Origin: Gammaproteobacteria bacterium
GTDB lineage: Bacteria > Pseudomonadota > Gammaproteobacteria > SZUA-229
Direction: 5' to 3'
Length of the DNA: 35,248 bases
Assembly: GCA_016744065.1 (NCBI GenBank)
Contig: JADGFA010000045.1
Coordinates: 1-35,248, forward strand
This document shows, piece by piece, positions 7,591 through 15,941 of the stretch. A program made the translations under genes and the position numbers. Every line of letters begins with the position of its first letter. Position 1 is the stretch's first letter. The notes under the pieces are model-generated. The model saw only the letters and a list, made by a program, of their open reading frames with translations. It had not been told where the DNA came from and made no database searches.

Positions 7591-7802
7591 GCATAACAGC
7601 TGTTTAACGGAAATAATTCCTGTTATCGCCCGATATAATCAGACTATTTTTCTCCATTACACCGTCAAATCAGTCACTTAATGGATACCTGATTTGTTAT
7701 TGAAGGACAAAAAGCGGAATTAATTCCTTGTTATTGGGTTTTTAGGAGATAACATATAACGTATTTGTATTAATTTCAATCACTTAGTTAAGGAGTAAAC
7801 TT
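7591..7802. promoter_or_regulatory. attI and intI/cassette control region
   Basis: This runs from the first-cassette core GCATAAC (7591-7597; GTTATGC on the minus strand) to the intI start. By position it must hold attI and probably the promoters for intI and the cassettes. Visible features: GGAATTAATTCC, a perfect 12-bp palindrome (about 7711-7722), and a similar GGAAATAATTCC near 7609-7620. The intI Shine-Dalgarno AAGGAG is at 7790-7795. No LexA box of the CTG-N10-CAG type was found. The exact attI and Pc positions cannot be set by eye. Confidence 0.55.
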
Positions 7803-8775
7803 ATGGGGTAAGCCTAAAATATTAACTCAAGTTCGACATGAATTACGTCGTCGGCATTACAGTCCATCAACAGAGCGTATCTATGTTCACTGGCTGAGGC
7901 AGTATTTCTATTTCCATAAACTAAAACATCCATCCGAGCTATCAGCTCAACATATTTCCGCCTTTTTGACGCATTTATCTGTTAACAAGAAAGTATCTGC
8001 TAGTACACAATCACAGGCACTTAATGCCGTAATATTTCTATATAAACAAGTATTAAAAATTGAACTTGAAGAGCTGGACAATATTATTCGACCAAAGCGT
8101 TTTGAGTATATTCCAACCGTATTAAGCCTGACTGAAATTAAATCTCTCTTGGATCTCATGGATGGTCATACGGGCCTTGCTGCGAGCCTGCTATATGGTA
8201 CAGGTATGCGCATTAATGAATGCGTTACATTACGCGTTCAAGATATAGACCTTGATAATAAAACAATCTGTATACGTAACACTAAAGGCAAAAAATCCAG
8301 AGTAACACTATTACCCGATAAGCTTGTTCATCCGCTCACTCAACATCTTTTATGGCGCAAGCAAATGCATATCAATGATGTCAATCGAGGATGGGGTTAT
8401 GTTGATTTACCGCATGCATTGCATCGAAAATATCCAAACGCTCAAACTGCTTTTGAATGGCAATTTATTTTCCCCTCGGCAACGATCCGTAAAGATAAAA
8501 CACAGCCTCATATTGTAAGGCGATGGTATATGTCTAAATCCACGTTGTGAAAAGCGATTCGTAAAGCAGTGAACGAGTGCAATATAACAAAACGAGTGAC
8601 AGCTCATACATTGCGACATTCATTCGCTACTCACCTGCTCCAGGCCGGTACTGATATTCGAACAATACAGCAACTTATGGGACATAAGGATCTGAAAACC
8701 ACCATGATTTACACCCATATTGCAGCAGATCATTGTAAGGGCACAAGAAGTCCGTTCGATAGATTGTTTGACTGA
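7803..8775 (+). pseudogene. intI: Integron integrase intI, frameshift plus stop
   Basis: An IntI-family tyrosine recombinase that would insert and excise cassettes at attI and attC. The IntI-specific insert is present: GWGYVDLPHALHRKYPNAQTAFEWQ, absent from XerC/D. Box I Arg is in GTGMRINECVTLR; box II has [21 protein letters not shown] and MIYTHI; the C terminus is [11 protein letters not shown]. Two lesions are seen. A good Shine-Dalgarno (AAGGAG) precedes ATGGGGTAA, where one extra G in the run 7805-7808 puts the stop TAA at codon 3; removing it gives MGKPKILTQVRHEL. An in-frame TGA at 8548-8550 replaces a likely CGA Arg and cuts off HxxR and the catalytic Tyr. With both lesions no active enzyme is expected. 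Confidence 0.9.
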
Positions 8776-8790
8776 TTATGTGTCTAGAAA

Positions 8791-8824
8791 CCTGCCACAT
8801 AGATATTATGTGGCAGGCTTTATT
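8791..8824 (+). terminator. Rho-independent terminator after intI
   Basis: Perfect 11-bp stem CCTGCCACATA (8791-8801) with TATGTGGCAGG (8807-8817), 5-nt loop GATAT, followed by a T-rich tract (CTTTATTATTTT). It lies 16 bp after the intI stop codon. Confidence 0.8.
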
Positions 8825-8845
8825 ATTTTAATGACTGCTATAGAG

Positions 8846-8864
8846 GATCTTTACTCTAAAGATC
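8846..8864. repeat. 8-bp inverted repeat between intI and tnpC
   Basis: GATCTTTA and TAAAGATC around a 3-nt centre (CTC). The rest of 8825-9022 shows no gene. It may be a transcript hairpin for either flank. Confidence 0.4.
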
Positions 8865-9022
8865 TCAACGTCGGCTTTGTGGTGGAAGCAGAATATTAGC
8901 ATTCGCTAAATAACCCCTGTGTTTTGTAGCGGATTGATATAAAATCCCAATCAAATGATCCCTTCTAATTGTTATTAGGACACTATTTAGTCTGTTTGAA
9001 CGGTTTGATACAGCTACTACTA

Positions 9023-9397
9023 TTATGGTAGATCCTCAATGTAAGTCTGTAGAATGCATATTTCTTCCTTAAGATTTTTATTTTCCTTCAGTAGCTTTTT
9101 ATGGCGTTCTTTGATTAATCTTAGTTGTGCATCATTACTTTTCTCAGACGCTTTCAGGTTAGCAGCCTTTTTGTGATTTCTCACTATAGAAGGCCCTTTT
9201 GTTTCTTTTATTAAACTTAATAAATCTTTATGGCTATATAGATATTGCCTGGAAACAGCGGCTTTTTTAGCAACAGCATTCACATTTACCATTTCATTAA
9301 AATCGAATAACTCTTTTATGACGCTTTTTACCCTGCTTTTTTTCTCTTCGCTTCTTGCTTCACGATATTTTATTAAACCTTTAAGATTATCAGTCAT
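9023..9397 (-). CDS. tnpC: TnpC-like accessory transposition protein (DUF6262 type)
   Basis: A 124-aa basic helical protein in the place and size range of Tn554 TnpC (125 aa). An N-terminal helix-turn-helix-like segment, MVNVNAVAKKAAVSRQYLYSH, is followed by a long coiled coil (about residues 85-120, RLIKERHKKLLKENKNLKEEI). In Tn554, TnpC is not strictly required but affects transposition frequency and orientation; the same role is inferred here. It overlaps the end of tnpB by 8 bp, so the two are translationally coupled. It is the last gene of the tnpABC operon. The name rests on context plus the HTH/coiled-coil layout. Confidence 0.75.
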   Translation of the reverse strand: MTDNLKGLIKYREARSEEKKSRVKSVIKELFDFNEMVNVNAVAKKAAVSRQYLYSHKDLLSLIKETKGPSIVRNHKKAANLKASEKSNDAQLRLIKERHKKLLKENKNLKEEICILQTYIEDLP

Positions 9398-10889
9398 TTA
9401 CTTCCAGTGCCTCGATAACAGTTACAAGGCTGCCAGCAACCTTTTGGTTAATCTCTACTTGCCTCAAATAGTTCTTAGCTTTGGCCTCTTCGATTACAAT
9501 ATTGGTTCGAACAAGCTGCTCCTTATGAACTGGTAAAAAACTCGCATCTGTTCTAAAACTGTTACATGATAAACACTTATTTGCATGAGGGCATCCCTGG
9601 CGAGCAGGTAAAGCACATACGCCATTGGAGAGAGTCTGTGTAGCAATATTATGCTTGAGCCATTGAGAATCCAGAGATGCCGTTTCATCAACAACAATGT
9701 CCATTTCGCACAAAACATCAGTTGCATCATAGAATTTCCCTTTGATATCAACCATTCGCCCAGCAAATGATTGGAGAGCCTTTTTAAGGGTATCATCATG
9801 GATCTCAGCATAAACAGCTGTCATTGCTGGTGTTGCATGACCGAGATATTTTTGTACCAGGTGCTGAGAAACTCCGCTATTAATAAGATTCGTGCCGACA
9901 GTATGGCGAAAGACATGGCTTGAAATACTCTTTTTTATTCCGAGTTCATCTTTTAATCCAATCGCTGTAGAAAGCTTATCTAAGCACCTGTTGTAGTGCC
10001 TTAAGGAATAAGGCCCAATGCTTCCTGCCCACACTCGAACGAACAAGTATTCTTCTGGATTGGAAAATTTAAAAACCTTTTTATATTGCTCTTCAAGTTT
10101 TTCAGTTTCCTTCAGCTGGTCTCTTATTACAGAGTAAAGCTTATTAGTAATGGGCACCATGTGTTCAGCATTTGTAACCTTAGAGTTTATTCTTGTGAGG
10201 TGCCAATCACCGGATGGGTCTTGGCTTAAACAGTCTTTTTTTAGATGCAGGGCTTCATTGCCTCGCATACCTGTTTCCTGTAAAACGGCAGTTACCCTGC
10301 ATAGAGCCATTGGAAAGGTAGCGCTTAACTCATCAAATATTTTTTCGGTGTTTTGAATGGCATTGGAAATATCTTCTTGTACAGGTGCAGTTAGAAAACG
10401 GGGTTTTCGTTTTATCGGGTGTCTTGGTTTATCATCTCTGTGGATAAGTTTATTACTTTGTTCAGACAGAAATCCCCACTCATTCCAACAATAAAATATT
10501 TCACTAAGCTGTGCTAGGTGTACACGTTGCGTTGCCGGAGACAATTTAGATAATTTCTCCAAATAGTCCTCAATAACTTGCCTTGAAATACCGTCAATAT
10601 TAATGTCGTTACCAAACTCATCATATAAATAATCACCAAATTTCCTTAGCACTGCCACGTAGCTAATCTGAGTATTAAACCCCACGCTAGATCTTTTCTT
10701 CCACACGGTTTCCTTCGCCAATACAGATAACCAGTCGAGTTTGTATGAAGAAAAGTTGATGCTATTTTGCTTAGAACCTATCTCTTCTTTAGAATAACCA
10801 AGATGATTAAAGAACCAGGTATTTTTTTCGAAAATCTCTTTTTTTTGTTTTGATAATGTAGATGTTGATACAAGCTTTAAATTTTCCAT
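9390..10889 (-). CDS. tnpB: TnpB-like tyrosine recombinase of Tn554 type
   Basis: A 499-aa tyrosine recombinase. Box I Arg is in ETGMRGNEALHLKKDCL. Box II has SSHVFRHTVGTNL (HxxR), KYLGHATPAMTAVYAEIHDD (GH and the Tyr). After the catalytic domain comes a cysteine cluster, C425-x7-C433-x5-C439-x2-C442, a likely zinc site found in TnpB-type recombinases. It is shorter than Tn554 TnpB (630 aa). It starts at an ATG overlapping the tnpA stop (TAATG), so it is coupled to tnpA, and its end overlaps tnpC. TnpA and TnpB are expected to work together as the transposase. All catalytic residues look intact. Confidence 0.85.
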   Translation of the reverse strand: MENLKLVSTSTLSKQKKEIFEKNTWFFNHLGYSKEEIGSKQNSINFSSYKLDWLSVLAKETVWKKRSSVGFNTQISYVAVLRKFGDYLYDEFGNDINIDGISRQVIEDYLEKLSKLSPATQRVHLAQLSEIFYCWNEWGFLSEQSNKLIHRDDKPRHPIKRKPRFLTAPVQEDISNAIQNTEKIFDELSATFPMALCRVTAVLQETGMRGNEALHLKKDCLSQDPSGDWHLTRINSKVTNAEHMVPITNKLYSVIRDQLKETEKLEEQYKKVFKFSNPEEYLFVRVWAGSIGPYSLRHYNRCLDKLSTAIGLKDELGIKKSISSHVFRHTVGTNLINSGVSQHLVQKYLGHATPAMTAVYAEIHDDTLKKALQSFAGRMVDIKGKFYDATDVLCEMDIVVDETASLDSQWLKHNIATQTLSNGVCALPARQGCPHANKCLSCNSFRTDASFLPVHKEQLVRTNIVIEEAKAKNYLRQVEINQKVAGSLVTVIEALEVND

Positions 10890-12043
10890 TAGGCAACAAT
10901 TTCCTTCTCAAACGAATAAAGTGACCTTAAAAAATGATTCCTTGACGCATGTTTTTTAAGTTCATTTTTTATATCTTCCGATGTTAAATGCTCATAAATA
11001 GTCTTTGTGGTTTCAATGGATTTGTGGCCCAGTCTCTTTGCTACCATTTCAATAGGAAGCCCAGCCCTTATTAAATCTGTTGCATGAGTATGGCGAAGCA
11101 TGTGTGCTCTTACATTAACCCCTGTTTTTTTGGATAATCGTTTAAACAAATCATTAACTGCAGGATAAGTGAGAGGCTTATCTTTTGGACCATTGCTGCT
11201 GTAGAGTGAAGTAAACACATAATCACTATCAATTTCATTGTAATCAGTAATCAAAAAATCGGTATATAAATCCAGCCACTGACTTGAAATATCAACCTGA
11301 TATTCAGTTTGTGACTTTGCGTACATACCATTCGCATTGTTTATTCTGTAGACAACACTAATCTTTTTTTCGTAGCTAATTATATCTTCGTGTCGTAAAC
11401 CCAAAGCTTGACCAATTCTGAAGCCTGTTTCTATTAATAATAACAGGAGCATTTTGTCACGCCTATTACTGCAATAACTCACCATTTCTGTTTGAATATT
11501 AAGAGGTATTTCCACTGGTTTACTGCTAGATTGTTTTTGCCTGCCAAGAGGCTTTACAGCATTTCTAACAGATTTTGGTCTGGATCTCTGTGCGAAGGAC
11601 AAGAACGACTTGTAGCTATTTGTGTATGGATTACTTAGAATTTCTTCTATGTTGGGAATTTCTATTTTGTTTTTTGCATACTGAAATTTATAGTAGCTAT
11701 TCACAGATGTAAGTGATCGATTAATAGAAGACCCAGTTCTAACTTGCACGGAATTCACAGGCAACACTGACAAACTCGTATCTGATGTAGAGTATTTTAA
11801 GTATTGAATAAAATCTACCCAGTCTGTGAGACCAATAGACATCCACTGCTTACCTATTTTCTCTAGAAACTCAAAGTATTTTATTAAGTCATAAGCATAG
11901 GATTTTATAGTATTTGGCGCATTATCTTTATTTTCCAAAAAAATAAGATAATCATTAATGGCTGGAAATGGTAATTTATCTTTTCCATAAACTCTGAAGC
12001 GAACTCGTCCAAAGTTTAACGAAGACAACTGAATAACTTTCAC
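10889..12043 (-). CDS. tnpA: TnpA-like tyrosine recombinase of Tn554 type
   Basis: A 384-aa tyrosine recombinase, close in length to Tn554 TnpA (361 aa). The core-binding domain is N-terminal (DYLIFLENKDNAPNTIKSYAYDLIKYFEFL). The catalytic domain shows ETGFRIGQALGLRHEDI (box I Arg), HMLRHTHATDLIRAG (HxxR), KRLGHKSIETTKTIYEHL (GH and Tyr). It starts with GTG at 12043, with AGGA a few bases upstream. It is the first gene of tnpABC, about 120 bp from the right core repeat. It likely carries out strand exchange together with TnpB. Confidence 0.88.
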   Translation of the reverse strand: MKVIQLSSLNFGRVRFRVYGKDKLPFPAINDYLIFLENKDNAPNTIKSYAYDLIKYFEFLEKIGKQWMSIGLTDWVDFIQYLKYSTSDTSLSVLPVNSVQVRTGSSINRSLTSVNSYYKFQYAKNKIEIPNIEEILSNPYTNSYKSFLSFAQRSRPKSVRNAVKPLGRQKQSSSKPVEIPLNIQTEMVSYCSNRRDKMLLLLLIETGFRIGQALGLRHEDIISYEKKISVVYRINNANGMYAKSQTEYQVDISSQWLDLYTDFLITDYNEIDSDYVFTSLYSSNGPKDKPLTYPAVNDLFKRLSKKTGVNVRAHMLRHTHATDLIRAGLPIEMVAKRLGHKSIETTKTIYEHLTSEDIKNELKKHASRNHFLRSLYSFEKEIVA

Positions 12044-12219
12044 ACAAAATCCTTTTTAAAAAGAAAAGCTAATTACATAGATTACATAGCTAAGATAAAT
12101 ATGTAAACCATGTCTAATTATTGAACATAATTAACATAGATGACATTCCTTATCATACTATTGATAATAACATTTATCGGACTTATTGCAATATTCACTG
12201 ATTTAGGTTAGTTACATTA
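12044..12219. promoter_or_regulatory. Right end of the element and tnpA leader
   Basis: It contains ATTACATAGATTACAT (about 12073-12088), matching a repeat near the left end, and the right core at 12163-12178. The tnpABC promoter must lie here on the minus strand; I could not fix its boxes. Confidence 0.45.
12163..12178. repeat. Right core site of the Tn554-like element
   Basis: GATAATAACATTTATC, identical and in the same orientation as 4078-4093. Inside on the left is CATACTATT, the mirror of the AATAGT just inside the left core. Outside on the right is GGACTT, mirror of the TTTCC outside the left core except for the outer positions. Confidence 0.65.
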
Positions 12220-12900
12220 TTAAGTTAGTGATTTTTTAATAACTCCGTAATCAATAGTAGCATCAGGTATGTGCTTCAGGAGTTTCATTTCTGAATTAAC
12301 GATTTTTAATAACTCTACTTCATACGTTTTAAAGAGATCGAATCCATTGCTATAGTCACATAAGTCTTCGTCATATATGCGATAGGTATAAGTATCTATG
12401 TAAACAAGTAAATCTTTAAAATTACGTTGTAATATCCTACCTTTAAATAAAGCTGGTTTTATAATAATCGGTATGCAATCGATATTAATTTGTTGGCAAA
12501 TTTTATATAGAATTACGAGTGCAGCATCAGAACCCCCCATTGATTCGGTATAGCATATTATTATTTTACTTGCTTCTAATGATTGTAAGAAAGTAGAAAT
12601 ATCACTTGAAACGCTTTCATCATGATATTCATTGAACGATTTCAGCATAACATCTATTGTTGATGGACCTACGCAGCCTGTATTAAATCTTAAAAAAAGT
12701 TCTTCTTTACTAATGACATCATAATCATTCAAATATTTATACTCAGATTCTTTGTTTAAACTTCCTATGATAATTAATACATTATCATTTTTATTACGAT
12801 AAAAATTGAGACCAACCTTTCCCATTCCAGTCGAATAAGGTGCGGCTTTCTTTTCGCAGCTGTTTATCAGTATATCCAAATGATTTTCTTGTTTACCCAT
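12220..12900 (-). CDS. Divergent FtsZ/tubulin-like protein
   Basis: A 226-aa protein whose order of segments follows the FtsZ GTPase domain. ASKIIICYTESMGGSDAALV (110-129) aligns with the FtsZ strand and tubulin signature, but GGGTGTG has become GGSDAAL. Then come KICQQINIDCIPIIIKPALFKGR (133-155), parallel to FtsZ 'LTVAVVTKPFNFEGK', then FKDLLVYIDTYTYRIYDEDL (161-180), parallel to 'VDTLIVIPNDRL', then FDLFKTYEVELLKIV and a final IDYGVIKKSL, parallel to 'VDFADVRTVM'. It lacks the FtsZ C-terminal domain and tail. Loss of the glycine-rich loop suggests weak or no GTP binding. It is downstream of the helicase pair with a 255-bp gap. Fold assignment is inference from pattern matching. Confidence 0.5.
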   Translation of the reverse strand: MGKQENHLDILINSCEKKAAPYSTGMGKVGLNFYRNKNDNVLIIIGSLNKESEYKYLNDYDVISKEELFLRFNTGCVGPSTIDVMLKSFNEYHDESVSSDISTFLQSLEASKIIICYTESMGGSDAALVILYKICQQINIDCIPIIIKPALFKGRILQRNFKDLLVYIDTYTYRIYDEDLCDYSNGFDLFKTYEVELLKIVNSEMKLLKHIPDATIDYGVIKKSLT

Positions 12901-13155
12901 GATTTCGCATACTCCAGAATTCTAAAATAATTATAATTTTTATACAAATAGATTTTACATACATATGCGTGCCCTTAGTTAACGTATGCTTTTAATCAGC
13001 ACAACATCCTGTTAAGAAAACTATAACTATTGACGGTCTCTTGTGGGTCGACTTTTCTCTGGCAGATCATTAGCTCGAAATAGCGAAACGGCAAATAAGA
13101 GACTGTCATGAAAACAAAAAAAGCTAATCTCTCTAAATTTAATTATTAGATTATT
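12901..13155. other. Intergenic with a 12-bp inverted repeat
   Basis: No gene. TGACGGTCTCTT (13031-13042) and AAGAGACTGTCA (13097-13108) are inverted repeats with 11 of 12 matches, enclosing 54 bp. The unit could be a small MITE remnant or a hairpin. A TTGACG box is part of the left arm. Confidence 0.4.
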
Positions 13156-13386
13156 TTAATAGTATGCATAATAATCATTGTTAATTTCAAGCATGTATAG
13201 CGGAATGGTATCCATATAAAACTGATTAAAGAATGACAATGCCTCTTGTTTATTCATCGGTCCAATCTTAATAAGTTGGTCATCCTCGTCAGATAAAAGA
13301 TGCTCCTTATAAGAACATTCAGTTAATTTAATTGATTCATTGAATTTTCTTTCAACATTATTTGATATGACTTTATACGATTTCAT
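13156..13386 (-). CDS. Small unknown protein coupled to the helicase
   Basis: A 76-aa acidic protein, not recognised. Its C-terminal half (MNKQEALSFFNQFYMDTIPLYMLEINNDYYAYY) is rich in aromatic residues and ends on tyrosines. Its ATG overlaps the TAA of the helicase gene (TAATG), which nearly always means translational coupling and a shared complex or regulation. It is a candidate specificity or immunity partner of the helicase-nuclease; this is inference from context only. Confidence 0.6.
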   Translation of the reverse strand: MKSYKVISNNVERKFNESIKLTECSYKEHLLSDEDDQLIKIGPMNKQEALSFFNQFYMDTIPLYMLEINNDYYAYY

Positions 13387-15941
13387 TATAAATTAATCTC
13401 TTTATAGGAAAGCATTGTTTTTATTTCTTGTTCATTTAAAAATGGGGATAAAGATTTATCGTATTTATAAAGCTCAGTATGACAAGTAAGTAAAAGATTT
13501 GTTTTTGCTCGAGTCATCGCAACATACAAAACCTTAGCATCCTCCATTTTCTCATTCTCAGTATTTGAGTAAAAAGAAGGGAAAGTACCATCTACAACTT
13601 GAGGAATTATGACATTTTCAAATTCAAGGCCCTTTGCTTTATGAATAGTTGCAATAAATATTTTTTCATTACCGAGAACTAAATCAGCTTCAGTATATTT
13701 TGAAATTTCTGGGATATACTTTTTTAGGCTTTTCAAAACTTCATTTAATTCGCACCTTTCTTTCATAAACCGTGTGATTTTCTCAAGTTCATTATATAGA
13801 CTCTCATCAATGCCTTTATCAGAAAGTGATTCCATATGTCCTAATACCATAGCAGTTACTTCATCTAATGGTAATTGGTTACTAAATACCCCAGTAATCG
13901 CGGTATATAATGGTGAATATCGTTGATTTATCCTCTTGATAATTCGATCATATTTATGAATGAACTCACTCCTTTCTTCTTCACTAAATTTAATTTTCCC
14001 CTTAAAATAAAGTAATAAATTGACAGTAGCGCGTACATCATCAATTGCATTATGGCTATTTTCTCCTTCTATATTAAATTCATTGATTAAATGTTCTAAT
14101 TTATAAGATTTTAAAGCTGGATACAGTCTTTTCGCAATATCAATTGAATCAACAAACTCTACTATTGTAGGAAGTTGCTCTAAACCTTCTCGCATATTAT
14201 TAAAATATAAAATGTCTTTATCATATCTTATATTGTGAGCAATCAACATATCACTCCCAACAAAGTCCTTAAATTTAGATAAGGCCTCTTTTTTACTTAT
14301 TGCATACTCGTTTAATTGTTTTTTTGATATGTGATGAATTTTTTCTGACGCAGTGAGATCTTTTTCCGTATTAATATAAACATCAAACTCCTTACCCTTT
14401 TTACCATTAATAATTTCTATCGCTGCAATTTGAATAATGTCATCATTTTCTACATCAAGCCCCGTTGTTTCTGTATCAAATACGACTATTCTATTGTTTA
14501 GTAAAGCATTATATATATGATCTAAAAAACGCCAGTTATAAGGGTTTGAGTAAACAAAATCAGTTGGCCTTATTCCGATATTAAACATACTATTGATTAT
14601 ATGACGAGATTTTTTTAAAGACTCAATTTTTCCATATAACCACAACACTCGGGCCCAAGATCGTCTGTCCTCAGAATTTAACAGCGTTTGAAAAAAAGCG
14701 AATAAATCCTTTACTTCTTTTCTTTTAAAAACATCAAGTCCAGAAACTTTAAAATAATTTAAACTATTTTTCTCCAATTCGCGAGCATACATATCTGCTG
14801 CTTTATTTGTTCTTACAAGAATAGCAGTAGGGGATTTTGGCTCTTTAGGAAGTTTGTGCTTTACTATCCATTTTGCCTCATCCAGAGGTTGTCCCCTAAT
14901 ACATCTCAATTGCAAAGGCTGTTGATGTTCTTTTGTGTTACTTATTAATGCACTGGGCACTGTTCTCCATTGCGGATTGAGCCATTTTTTTGCATATGTA
15001 TTAAATAATTTTAGAAGATTTTCAGGCGAACGGAAATTTTTTGAGAGATTATGTATTTGCGCACCTTTTTGTTCAATTTTTTTTAAGCTGTTTATTTTAG
15101 CACCCATAAAGGAAAAAATTGCTTGCTCATAATCTCCAAAAAACACTCTGTGTGAATCTTTATTTGTTATTAAGTCAATGATTCCCCACTGCATTGGGTT
15201 TAAGTCTTGTACTTCATCAACCTGTAACCAAGGTGATACGTTATTGTTTTTATTTTTTATTAAATAATCGTAAGTCAAAGTAAGTAAGTCGTCAAAGTCA
15301 ATATAGAGTGAATTTTCTTTCGTCTTTTCATATTCATGAATAAATTTATGTAAATCAATTTTAAACTGCTCTTGTAATTTCGCTATTTTTTTCTCTGCTT
15401 GTGATGTCCGTTCTGAAGATGGGGATTTACCTAATTTATTCATTTCTTCAAGATGTATTTCTTGATTTACCATATCAACAAGGTTTGAAGGTAATAATAT
15501 TTCGTCAGAAAACCCCAAATATTTTTGTTTATAATAAGTATTATATTTAAGGAACTCTGCTCGGTGCTTAAATTCTATGCCTATTGCGGCTTTTATTTCA
15601 TCAATAATTAGTAAAGAATCTTCTTCATCAAGTAGAGACGTGTTTTGAGGGATAATCCGTTCTTTATATAAGAACTCACTGCACCATCTATGCATATTTC
15701 CAATAAATATTTCATTATCGCCAATTTTTTTAGCTACTCTGTCTACCATATTGACAGCAGCCCTATTGGTAAAGGTTAAGCAAATTAGATCTTTTTGTAT
15801 AAATCCCTGTTTCAACGCATTTACAATTCGTTCTGATAAAAGCTCCGTTTTGCCTGTTCCAGGAGGAGCTAATACCAAATGCTCTCCATGCATCAAATCA
15901 AGAATTGATTGTTGTTCTTGTGTGAAATTAATTTCATTCAT
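13386..15941 (-). CDS. UvrD/Rep-type helicase with inserted DEDDh exonuclease
   Basis: An 851-aa superfamily 1 helicase. Motif I is APPGTGKTE (25-33); motif Ia LTFTNRAA; motif II is DEVQD (242-246) in place of the usual DEAQD; motif III GDYEQAIFSFMGA; motif IV NFRSP. A complete DnaQ-like 3'-5' exonuclease sits between the two halves: D489-T-E491, H569-N...D574, H630 and D634 make up the DEDDh set. The helicase then resumes with TIHKAKGLEFENVI (765-778) and LYVAMTRAKTNLLLT. It would unwind DNA and trim 3' ends. Standard UvrD and Rep have no such insert. It heads an operon with the 76-aa gene. The architecture fits DNA repair or anti-phage defence. Confidence 0.88.
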   Translation of the reverse strand: MNEINFTQEQQSILDLMHGEHLVLAPPGTGKTELLSERIVNALKQGFIQKDLICLTFTNRAAVNMVDRVAKKIGDNEIFIGNMHRWCSEFLYKERIIPQNTSLLDEEDSLLIIDEIKAAIGIEFKHRAEFLKYNTYYKQKYLGFSDEILLPSNLVDMVNQEIHLEEMNKLGKSPSSERTSQAEKKIAKLQEQFKIDLHKFIHEYEKTKENSLYIDFDDLLTLTYDYLIKNKNNNVSPWLQVDEVQDLNPMQWGIIDLITNKDSHRVFFGDYEQAIFSFMGAKINSLKKIEQKGAQIHNLSKNFRSPENLLKLFNTYAKKWLNPQWRTVPSALISNTKEHQQPLQLRCIRGQPLDEAKWIVKHKLPKEPKSPTAILVRTNKAADMYARELEKNSLNYFKVSGLDVFKRKEVKDLFAFFQTLLNSEDRRSWARVLWLYGKIESLKKSRHIINSMFNIGIRPTDFVYSNPYNWRFLDHIYNALLNNRIVVFDTETTGLDVENDDIIQIAAIEIINGKKGKEFDVYINTEKDLTASEKIHHISKKQLNEYAISKKEALSKFKDFVGSDMLIAHNIRYDKDILYFNNMREGLEQLPTIVEFVDSIDIAKRLYPALKSYKLEHLINEFNIEGENSHNAIDDVRATVNLLLYFKGKIKFSEEERSEFIHKYDRIIKRINQRYSPLYTAITGVFSNQLPLDEVTAMVLGHMESLSDKGIDESLYNELEKITRFMKERCELNEVLKSLKKYIPEISKYTEADLVLGNEKIFIATIHKAKGLEFENVIIPQVVDGTFPSFYSNTENEKMEDAKVLYVAMTRAKTNLLLTCHTELYKYDKSLSPFLNEQEIKTMLSYKEINL

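Larger units (their letters stand above)
4363..8775. mobile_element. Integron with six cassettes and broken integrase
   Basis: intI (plus strand, 7803-8775) faces away from a run of six minus-strand ORFs, each followed on its 3' side by an attC-like site. This is the standard integron layout: integrase, attI, then the cassette array on the opposite strand. The cassette order from attI is cupin, small membrane protein, ABM-like, DUF6194-like, membrane/coiled-coil, GNAT. Core sites of the RYYYAAC/GTTRRRY type bound the cassettes. None carries an obvious promoter, so expression would depend on a Pc in the attI/intI region. The integrase is inactivated, so the array is probably frozen. Confidence 0.85.
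4078..12178 (-). mobile_element. Tn554-like element carrying an integron
   Basis: The element is bounded by the direct repeat GATAATAACATTTATC at 4078-4093 and 12163-12178. tnpA-tnpB-tnpC occupy the right end, with tnpA starting about 120 bp from the right core; this matches the known Tn554 layout, in which cargo lies beyond tnpC. The cargo is an integron (4363-8775). Joining the two outer flanks gives arms TCCGATAA and TTATCGGA around TAACAT, a palindromic target. Joining the two inner flanks gives arms ACTATTGATAA and TTATCAATAGT around the same TAACAT, a palindromic circle junction. The boundaries are inferred from this symmetry; no empty site was available for comparison. Confidence 0.7.

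Noticed and set aside
9494..9811. 105-aa minus-strand frame
   Set aside because: It is a shadow in another frame of tnpB, which has intact catalytic motifs.
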